DNA of 47,500 nt. Source: Mixta tenebrionis (GTDB taxonomy: Bacteria; Pseudomonadota; Gammaproteobacteria; Enterobacterales; Enterobacteriaceae). Each line of letters opens with the position of its first letter. The first letter of the stretch is position 1. Below are positions 9,549 to 19,481 of this stretch, in pieces. The DNA lies in assembly GCF_006517625.1 (NCBI RefSeq), contig NZ_VHQI01000013.1, positions 83,836 to 131,335 on the forward strand, read 5' to 3'. The translations under genes were made by a program, and so were the position numbers. The notes under the pieces are model-generated. The model was not told the origin of the DNA. It saw only the letters and a program-made list of their open reading frames with translations, and searched no databases.

Positions 9549-11234
9549 TTATTTAGGCAAATAACGTTTACCATAGCTTTTCTTAAGCTTATCTATTTCG
9601 CAAAGATTTAAACCAGCGATGGAATTAAAATGCTTATCCTCAACGAAGCATAATATTTTTGAGCCTCCGGCGCTGTACCACTTAGCAGCTTGCTTATAAG
9701 GCCAGGGAAGATCGCACTCCATTTCCCGCAGCTTTATATTAAGTTTTTTCCAGTCCTCATCAAAATTTTCGCGGTTAAAGAGTTGGTTAACCTCTTCATC
9801 AACCACATCATATTGATGTAAAGGAGTGCAGGCATCAACATCCGCAGAGAGGTAGGTTTGATAAAAACCTATCATTAGCTTTTTCGCATACTCAGAGTAA
9901 TCTTGTGGGATAGTCAACACGCCCAGCAGATATTTATATTCGCTATGTTTCAGCGCAACATTAAAGATCCCCTTCCAAAGCTCATCAAGCACGTTAGTTT
10001 TTTGATACTGTTTCTGAATAAAACCTCGCCCAATCTCAATGCTTTTACTGGCAATGGACGAAAAGCTCTGTTTGTAATTAAAAAGATCGTTACTGTAGAG
10101 CCCCTGCAGGCCTTTCTTTGCAATTTGCTCACCCGCCATGACAAATCTGTAAGCGCCGGCGATTTCAAGCCTTTCAGGATCCCACACCATGATATGTTGA
10201 TAATCTATATCATAAATATCGTTATCATACTCTTGCCCTGTTCCGGCGCCTATTTCACGAAAACAGATCTCGCGCAGACGTCCCAGTTCTCTTAATACAG
10301 GTGAGTATTCCGTCCCCTGGTGGCGATACAGCAGAACGGTTTTACCGTCATTCAGCTTTTTTAATTCCGTGCAGCTCTCCAGCGCTGCACACAGTAAATT
10401 TTTATCGAGGGGTTCAGCAACAGGTGTGATAACGGGCAATATTCCAGGCTGGTTTTTACCTGCACGTGCAATATGCTCCATAAAGGTAGCCGCAACTTCT
10501 GTCACGCGCTCTTTATCAATATCCAGCTTAGCTAAGTTAACCTGCGGAAGAAAATTCATTTTCAAAGTCTTGCCGCTATGGCGCAAACATTCTCTGATCA
10601 CCATAAGGTTAGACAGCGGACGCCAGAGCTTCGCGGTAATATAATAACGCCATGAATTTAAGCCTTTGAGACTTACGGGTACGACTGCGGCATTGTTTTT
10701 ACTGGCAAGGTGGAGGAACCCGGGGTTCCATGGCGCTTCCTGTAACCCTGTTTTTTTCAGGCTGGCAAGCCTTCCGGAGGGAAAAATGATAAGCACCCCG
10801 CCTTTTTTAAGCTGCGCATTCATTTCGCGATACTGGCTGGCGCCCATCTTTCCCTGCATATTTCTGATGCCAATAGTGAGGCTTTTTGTTTTTGGCAACA
10901 TATGGGTTAACACCTGGTTGGCCACAATTTTGATGTCACGCCTTACTTTGGAAGCGGCTACGATTACCGCCATGCCATCAATAACGGTAGGATGATTAGC
11001 AACTATAACCACCGGACCTTCGCTGGGAATGTTATAAATATTATCAACAGCCAAATTAATTCTTAACTTTTCTACTACAGCTGCTAACCAATCTATACCA
11101 TCTTTGTTCTCAGCACCTCTGACTCGAGAAAAAAGCGCATCTAATCCTACAGCCCATCTGATTATTATCTTTAGTAAGGGGGATACTTTTCTTTCCGGGA
11201 AAAACTCCTGTGTGATTTCATCAATTACATCCAT
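9549..11234 (-). CDS. Bifunctional acyltransferase, OlsF-like (PlsC domain plus OlsB-type GNAT domain)
   Basis: 561-residue two-domain protein. The N-terminal half (about 60-260) is a PlsC-type glycerolipid acyltransferase with the HX4D catalytic motif (H81, D86 in NHPTVIDG). The usual FPEGxRS motif is changed to FPSGRLAS (151-158). The C-terminal half (about 315-555) is the GNAT/autoinducer-synthase-like fold of OlsB and hemolysin-type N-acyltransferases, with LREICFREIGAGTG (320-333), DPERLEIAGAYRF (352-364) and SIEIGRGFI (398-406). This arrangement is that of OlsF of Serratia, which makes ornithine lipids by N- then O-acylation. The amino acid used here cannot be read from sequence. AAGGAG precedes the ATG. 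It is the first gene of the exporter cluster, 104 bases from the adaptor. Confidence 0.8.
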   Translation of the reverse strand: MDVIDEITQEFFPERKVSPLLKIIIRWAVGLDALFSRVRGAENKDGIDWLAAVVEKLRINLAVDNIYNIPSEGPVVIVANHPTVIDGMAVIVAASKVRRDIKIVANQVLTHMLPKTKSLTIGIRNMQGKMGASQYREMNAQLKKGGVLIIFPSGRLASLKKTGLQEAPWNPGFLHLASKNNAAVVPVSLKGLNSWRYYITAKLWRPLSNLMVIRECLRHSGKTLKMNFLPQVNLAKLDIDKERVTEVAATFMEHIARAGKNQPGILPVITPVAEPLDKNLLCAALESCTELKKLNDGKTVLLYRHQGTEYSPVLRELGRLREICFREIGAGTGQEYDNDIYDIDYQHIMVWDPERLEIAGAYRFVMAGEQIAKKGLQGLYSNDLFNYKQSFSSIASKSIEIGRGFIQKQYQKTNVLDELWKGIFNVALKHSEYKYLLGVLTIPQDYSEYAKKLMIGFYQTYLSADVDACTPLHQYDVVDEEVNQLFNRENFDEDWKKLNIKLREMECDLPWPYKQAAKWYSAGGSKILCFVEDKHFNSIAGLNLCEIDKLKKSYGKRYLPK

Positions 11235-11863
11235 TGTATTTCTTTCTCCTTAGCATACTTTCATTTACGCATTTATCATGTTTTCCCTCAGCTTACTTAA
11301 TAGTAAACTTTCAACCTTAGTTGAATCTAAGAAATTATTAGCCATAACTTATTTATCATATGATAAAAAGGGGTAAGAAAAAATAATATCATAAAAAACA
11401 TTTTTAAATCATAAATTTATTAATTTTACTAAATAAAATAATAGATTACTGGATATTATTTTATGCCTAACCATTTAAAACCCAATTAAAAAATGATTTA
11501 ATAAACCCGCTAATGATTATCAACAACCAATTTAATGCAGATAATTTAATGAAAAAAAACAACTATCGACTGTTTACCCGCAGATAATTATTCCTTCAGA
11601 GCCTGATTTTTGTTGATAGCCGAACAATAAGTGCTATTTTTACTTTTTGAGACTCCTTTCTTATTTTCTTTTATCGCTTATACGTTGTTATCGCTTTATC
11701 CTCTCCCTTGCTTTATTACGTTTGGCTCACTTTGCGCTGGCCGGGACCTCTGTCTGGTGCTGGTGCTACCTCACCTGGTTTTTCAGAATGCGCTTTTTTA
11801 CCTGTTAAGGGGAAGGCTGCATCGCTATAATCCCTGAAACTTTACTTAATACGGGTACGCAAA
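11235..11863. other. AT-rich intergenic region between the accessory operon and yicC
   Basis: 629 bases without a supported gene. The part from about 11270 to 11640 is strikingly AT-rich, with many A and T tracts, unlike the GC-rich core genes, and looks like a candidate for H-NS-type silencing. It must contain the divergent promoters for the acyltransferase/ABC operon (minus) and yicC (plus). A hydrophobic reading frame at 11631-11837 has no convincing ribosome site or homologue. Confidence 0.6.
11826..11831 (+). promoter_or_regulatory. Probable -10 element of yicC
   Basis: A perfect TATAAT lies 32 bases upstream of the yicC ATG. The matching -35 region near 11803 (TGTTAA) is weak. Confidence 0.45.
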
Positions 11864-12727
11864 ATGATCCGCAGTATGACCGCCTACGCCCGGCGTGAAA
11901 TCAGGGGTGAATGGGGCAGCGCAGCCTGGGAGCTGCGTTCCGTAAACCAGCGCTATCTTGAAACTTACATCCGTCTGCCGGAGCAGTTTCGCAGTCTGGA
12001 ACCGGTGATTCGTGAACGTCTGCGTAATCGTCTGACGCGTGGCAAGATTGAATGCAACCTGCGTTTTGACGCCGATCCAGGCGCGCAAAGCGCGCTGATA
12101 CTAAATCAGGCGCTGGCAAAGCAGCTGCTGGAGGCCGCGCAATGGGTGAACCAGCAGTATGCAGGCGGTGAGATTAATCCGGTTGATATTTTGCGCTGGC
12201 CTGGCGTAATGTCAGCTCAGGAACAGGATCTGGACGCAATTAACGTTGCGCTGCTGGAGGCGCTGGAACTGGCGATTGATGATTTTATTACGGCGCGCGA
12301 AAGCGAAGGGACCGCGCTGAAAGCGTTGATTGAACAGCGTCTGGAAGGCGTCAGTTTTGAGGTCAAAAAAGTCCGCGCCTGGATGCCTGACATTCTGAAA
12401 TGGCAGCGTGAGCGTTTGGTCACAAAGCTTGAGGAAGCCGAACTGCAGCTGGACAACAATCGCGTTGAACAGGAGCTGGTGATGATGGCTCAGCGCATTG
12501 ATGTCGCAGAAGAGCTGGATCGTCTTGAAGCGCACGTTAAAGAAACCTATAACATATTGAAAAAGAAAGAGGCCGTTGGCCGCCGCCTTGACTTTATGAT
12601 GCAGGAATTCAATCGCGAATCGAATACGCTGGCGTCTAAATCCATCAATTCTGATGTAACCGCCTCAGCGATTGAACTGAAGGTGCTGATTGAGCAAATG
12701 CGCGAGCAGATCCAGAATATCGAGTAA
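11864..12727 (+). CDS. yicC: YicC family endoribonuclease
   Basis: 287-residue member of the YicC family, which has been reported to act as an endoribonuclease that affects small-RNA stability. The N-terminal YicC-like domain (about 1-155) starts MIRSMTAYARRE. The C-terminal DUF1732 domain (about 205-287) contains the highly conserved ELDRLEAHVKETYNIL and GRRLDFMMQEFNRESNT stretches. In E. coli it is divergent from rph with a short shared gap. Here the 5-kb accessory block separates them. A hairpin terminator follows. Confidence 0.96.
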   Translation: MIRSMTAYARREIRGEWGSAAWELRSVNQRYLETYIRLPEQFRSLEPVIRERLRNRLTRGKIECNLRFDADPGAQSALILNQALAKQLLEAAQWVNQQYAGGEINPVDILRWPGVMSAQEQDLDAINVALLEALELAIDDFITARESEGTALKALIEQRLEGVSFEVKKVRAWMPDILKWQRERLVTKLEEAELQLDNNRVEQELVMMAQRIDVAEELDRLEAHVKETYNILKKKEAVGRRLDFMMQEFNRESNTLASKSINSDVTASAIELKVLIEQMREQIQNIE

Positions 12728-12759
12728 CTTCCTGCCACCGTGCCGGTGAAAGAGACCTG

Positions 12760-12779
12760 AGCCCTGTTACAGGGCTTTT
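12760..12779 (+). terminator. Terminator after yicC
   Basis: AGCCCTG-TTA-CAGGGCT followed by TTT begins 33 bases after the yicC stop. It has a seven-bp stem with a short T tail. Confidence 0.65.
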
Positions 12780-13141
12780 AACCATCGTGGTAAAGCTTCA
12801 CCGGTCATTACGCACGCCGTGAAAACACAACAAAGAAGCGTCACGCTATGCCGTGAATTCGTAATAGTTTGGCCAGCCAGAAAATAACAAACCCGAAGCT
12901 GCAGCAAATTCTGCTATTTTAAAGGAAAAGTTAATATCTGTTCGGCATCAATTTTCAGGTAGGTGACCGACTTTAGTCATCTTGCTTAAATTAATTTCTC
13001 CCGCATTACAGATTATGTGCAGGGTAAACCATTCTCGCCGCCGCTCAACGGAACGATCCGTGTTACGTGGCATCAGGATCCAACACCAATGCCTGCACTC
13101 AATAACATCCAGCGCCCGATACCTGCCGCCCAACATTTGGC

Positions 13142-13180
13142 ACCCGATACCCGATACCCGATACCCGATACCCGATACCC
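13142..13180. repeat. Tandem heptamer repeat (ACCCGAT)5
   Basis: Five perfect head-to-tail copies of ACCCGAT (13142-13176) followed by ACCC (13177-13180). A single related copy, GCCCGAT, occurs about 30 bases upstream at 13114. It lies outside any supported gene. The copy number could vary between strains by slipped-strand mispairing. Confidence 0.95.
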
Positions 13181-13870
13181 AGCATCTGCTCACAACAGCG
13201 TACAGGTGGCAAGCGCAAAGAAAAGCAGCTTACGATACAACCAGTAACTAATGGGCAGGCAACAAGTTGGAGCGGTAACGATGAACTCTCATTGCGGTAA
13301 TACATAGCGCATAAATCACATGCTCTGGCCCCTTTCTGTATATCTCTGCTGAAGAACATATTACTGGCTTCTGCCTCTGGGCTATAAAGGTGAGGCGTCG
13401 GCTACAGCTGCTGAAACAATAGCGTAAACGAGCGAAAATCAACCTGGTGAGCTTCCGCAACTGCTCGCAACGAAGTTTACTGACTGCGGCGGTTCAATCG
13501 CCTGCCGGTGCTAAACGGCCGGTAATTTACCGCTGGATGACGCGCTGCTAATTGGTTAAGGAAAAACGTTTTCTTCAGCACGCAAAAATTTTTACGTTAA
13601 GCAGGGCTTGATAATAATTAGCCGTATCGCCACATTAAAAACAGAGTAATAACATCAGGTTATATATAAATCCTTTTTATTTTCCGCTGCTAACCTTTAA
13701 CAGGGCAAATGATTTTTTTTGCTTTTTTAGTAAAGCATTTAGATTTTCAGTACCAATAATTATCGCATAAATAAATTCAGATATTTCTGATGGTGTTTTA
13801 ATGCGCAAAAAAAGATATAAATCTCCCCGCACACAGCAACCTTTTAAACAGACTTTCCAGGAAAACTTCT

Positions 13871-14146
13871 ATGGAACGCACATCCCTACAGGAATTTACC
13901 GAGCAGGAATTTACAGATTTTGCTCAGCGAATATTGCTTGCAGATTTTGAAACAACCGAAGATTTGGTAAACGCAGCAATGGAGTTTGTATTATTATGCG
14001 GCCACCCATCCGGCACCGATCTCATTTGCTATCCTGATGAGTTTAATATTACTACACCTAAAAGCATGGTAGAGTTTGTTAAAAACTGGCGCTTACAGAA
14101 CGGCCTGTCCGGCTTCAGGGAAGAATATTATCCTGTTGCGATTTAA
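13871..14146 (+). CDS. Colicin/pyocin DNase immunity protein (Im2/Im9 family), orphan
   Basis: 91-residue acidic protein of the DNase-bacteriocin immunity family, which neutralises E-type colicins or S-type pyocins by binding next to the HNH active site. The diagnostic stretch is HPSGTDLICYP (45-55), corresponding to HPSGSDLIYYP of Im9, followed by VKNW (70-73) and NGLSGFREE near the end. The hot-spot aspartate (D50) and second tyrosine (Y54) are kept, while the first tyrosine is replaced by cysteine (C53). AGGA lies before the ATG. No toxin gene is adjacent on either side, so it is an orphan, possibly protecting against a competitor's toxin. Confidence 0.85.
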   Translation: MERTSLQEFTEQEFTDFAQRILLADFETTEDLVNAAMEFVLLCGHPSGTDLICYPDEFNITTPKSMVEFVKNWRLQNGLSGFREEYYPVAI

Positions 14147-14212
14147 AATAATAAGACTATCTATCAAAAGCCGTCTATCTTTCACCTGATGTTTTACCTT
14201 TATGAGCAAACT

Positions 14213-15703
14213 ATGACTTTAAAACAAAAGGCGATAAACGGCGCAAAGTGGTCCGCAATATCGTCAGTAACGACTATCGGCCTTGGCCTTTTACAGCTGG
14301 CGCTCCTTGCCAGAATTATCGATCCTGAACAGTTCGGTCTGCTGACCATATCGTTAGTTATTCTGACACTGGTAGATACGCTTTCTGATTTTGGCCTGTC
14401 CAACTCTGTTATTCAGCGTAAAAATATGGCAGAGACGGAACTCTCTACGCTGTACTGGTTAAATATCATCATTGGCGCGCTGGTTTTTATCGTGGTTTAC
14501 AGCAGCAGCGATTATATCAGCGCGCTGTTCCATCAGCCGGAGCTGGTTGAGTTAATTCAGACGCTTTCCGTTGCCTTTATTATTATTCCCCAGGGGCAGC
14601 AGTTCCGGGCACTGTTGCAAAAGGAGCTGGCGTTTACCGAAATCGGCCGCACCGAAGTGCTGGCTGCGCTGGCAGGTTTTGCGGTTACGCTCGCTTCAGC
14701 GTTTATATCGCCCTCAGCACTGTGTGCTATCTGGGGCTACCTCACTATGGTTTCAGTAAGGATGCTGCTGTTTTGCTACTATGGCAGAAGCATATACCGG
14801 CCAATCTTCGTCTTTAAACTGAAGAGCGTCAGCAGTAATTTACGTTATGGCAGTTATCTGACGGCCGACAATTTGATCAACCAGCTAACCATAAATATGC
14901 CTACGATGTTGCTTACCCGCCTGTTGGGGGCTATTGCTATCGGCGGCTACAATCTGGCTTATAATCTGGCCGTTATGCCGCCAGCCAAAATTAACCCTAT
15001 CCTGACTCGCGTATTGTTTCCAACTTTCGCTCAAATGCAGGACGATCGCCCGCGTTTACGCCATAACTTTTACAAAATGTTATCGATCATGAGTTTGCTG
15101 AACTTTGTCGCCCTGCTGGGCATGATCGGCGTGGCGGATAATCTGGTGCGTTCTGTGTTTGGCGAACGCTGGCTGTTTATCGTCCCCGTACTGCAGATCT
15201 TATGTGTCGCCGGCATGATGCGCGCGGTTAACAACCCTGTCGGCGCGCTGGTAATGGCGAAAGGAACGGTTGATATTAGCTCTAAGCTGAATGCGTTCCG
15301 CCTGCTGCTTTCCATACCGGTCATTTGGTCAGGAGCCACATGGGGCGGTTTACTGGGGGCAACTATTAGTTTTACCGCGCTACAGGTTATGACGGTATTA
15401 ACGAATTATTTTATGCTGATTCGGCCCATCCTGGGTGCCAGCGGAAAGGCCTTTCTTGCCAGCCAGTGGATGCCGCTGCGTATGGCGTTGCCAACGCTCT
15501 GGATAAGCTATGCGCTCGACTACCTTCTTGAAGGTATTTTACCTGTCACTGTTACCCTGGCGATTCAGATCGCCGCCGGCGCGCTGGTTTGGGGCCTGAT
15601 GATGTTAAGCAGCCGCCATCCATTAGTGCTTGAATTAAAAGCAATTGCGCAGCGTAAGGTCCGAGCTAAAGTCACATTAAAAAGCGAAAACCCGTCAACT
15701 TAA
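14213..15703 (+). CDS. Polysaccharide flippase (Wzx/AmsL-type, MOP superfamily)
   Basis: 496-residue inner-membrane protein with about 12-14 hydrophobic segments. It belongs to the PST/Wzx family that flips undecaprenyl-linked repeat units to the periplasm. The N terminus MTLKQKAINGAKWSAISS and the LARIIDPEQFGLLT region are typical of WzxC/AmsL, the colanic-acid and amylovoran flippases. The start at 14213 matches the family; an upstream ATG-like start at 14189 would add eight residues. It stands alone, with no glycosyltransferase, wzy or export genes nearby, so its substrate must come from a pathway encoded elsewhere. A strong terminator follows. Confidence 0.88.
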   Translation: MTLKQKAINGAKWSAISSVTTIGLGLLQLALLARIIDPEQFGLLTISLVILTLVDTLSDFGLSNSVIQRKNMAETELSTLYWLNIIIGALVFIVVYSSSDYISALFHQPELVELIQTLSVAFIIIPQGQQFRALLQKELAFTEIGRTEVLAALAGFAVTLASAFISPSALCAIWGYLTMVSVRMLLFCYYGRSIYRPIFVFKLKSVSSNLRYGSYLTADNLINQLTINMPTMLLTRLLGAIAIGGYNLAYNLAVMPPAKINPILTRVLFPTFAQMQDDRPRLRHNFYKMLSIMSLLNFVALLGMIGVADNLVRSVFGERWLFIVPVLQILCVAGMMRAVNNPVGALVMAKGTVDISSKLNAFRLLLSIPVIWSGATWGGLLGATISFTALQVMTVLTNYFMLIRPILGASGKAFLASQWMPLRMALPTLWISYALDYLLEGILPVTVTLAIQIAAGALVWGLMMLSSRHPLVLELKAIAQRKVRAKVTLKSENPST

Positions 15704-15754
15704 TAGAGCTGTTTACTGCTGGTAATAACGCCTGGTTATTCCGGATCTTTCTGA

Positions 15755-15780
15755 GCGTGCCGCGTCGGCACGCTTTTTTT
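15755..15780 (+). terminator. Strong intrinsic terminator after the flippase gene
   Basis: GCGTGCCG-CGT-CGGCACGC, a perfect 8-bp stem (15755-15773), is followed by seven T. It lies 52 bases past the flippase stop. Confidence 0.92.
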
Positions 15781-15913
15781 ATCGCTGTTGCTTACCGCCG
15801 CCGTAACTATTCGCATAAATATAGCTAATCCGAAAAGCGCTACCTTAGAAATTTTCACTCGTCTACAATCAGGCAAGCGCTGTAGGCTTGCCACCGTTTT
15901 TCTGGAGCTGGCT

Positions 15914-18269
<2,356 letters not shown>

Positions 18270-18376
18270 TTATCAACCGCCCCAGTACAACGCACGTAGC
18301 GCCCGACGGCGAGCGGCGGTAAAAGGAAATGGAATTTGTCCCGACGGTTTTTTATGTAACAAGAGCAAAAGGCTAA

Positions 18377-19132
<756 letters not shown>

Positions 19133-19186
19133 AGCCACTTTCAGTATTATGCCCAGTCATTTCTTCACCTGTGGAGTAACACATTT

Positions 19187-19462
19187 ATGGCACGCGTAAC
19201 CGTTCAGGACGCAGTAGAGAAAATTGGTAACCGTTTTGACCTGGTTCTGGTCGCTGCACGTCGCGCACGTCAGATGCAGGTGAGCGGTAAAGATCCGCTG
19301 GTACCGGAAGAGAACGATAAACCGACCGTTATCGCCCTGCGTGAAATCGAAGAAGGCCTGATCACCAATCAGATTCTCGATGTCCGTGAGCGCCAGGAAC
19401 AGCAGGAGCAGGAAGCCGCCGAACTACAGGCTGTAACCGCTATCGCTGAAGGCCGTCGTTAA
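19187..19462 (+). CDS. rpoZ: RNA polymerase omega subunit
   Basis: 91-residue omega subunit, which aids beta-prime folding and forms part of a ppGpp-binding site on RNA polymerase. The start [20 protein letters not shown] and the [20 protein letters not shown] stretch (20 residues) are invariant in enterobacteria. It lies 54 bases after gmk and 19 bases before spoT. Confidence 0.98.
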   Translation: MARVTVQDAVEKIGNRFDLVLVAARRARQMQVSGKDPLVPEENDKPTVIALREIEEGLITNQILDVRERQEQQEQEAAELQAVTAIAEGRR

Positions 19463-19481
19463 TTAGCCGGAAGGCTCGCCC

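Larger units (their letters stand above)
12728..13870. other. 1.1-kb region without a supported gene (accessory)
   Basis: Occupies the place where E. coli carries dinD, between yicC and yicG. All frames are broken by stops or have no recognisable composition. It holds the yicC terminator, a heptamer tandem repeat (13142-13180), and a more AT-rich stretch (about 13560-13870) leading to the immunity gene. I looked for the HNH-motif end of a colicin/pyocin DNase just upstream of the immunity gene and found none. Confidence 0.7.

Noticed and set aside
11631-11837. 68-codon hydrophobic frame before yicC
   Set aside because: No convincing ribosome site; the hydrophobicity follows from T-rich DNA.
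13142-13180. Possible CRISPR array
   Set aside because: The repeats are seven bases long with no spacers, and no cas genes are near.
12982-13251. Proline/tyrosine-repeat proteins encoded across the heptamer repeat
   Set aside because: Frames on both strands are open only because the 7-base repeat contains no stop. There is no ribosome site and no conserved sequence on either side.
13801-13950. 49-codon frame starting MRKKRYKSP, considered as the end of a bacteriocin toxin
   Set aside because: It overlaps the immunity gene in another frame and lacks the HNH nuclease motif.
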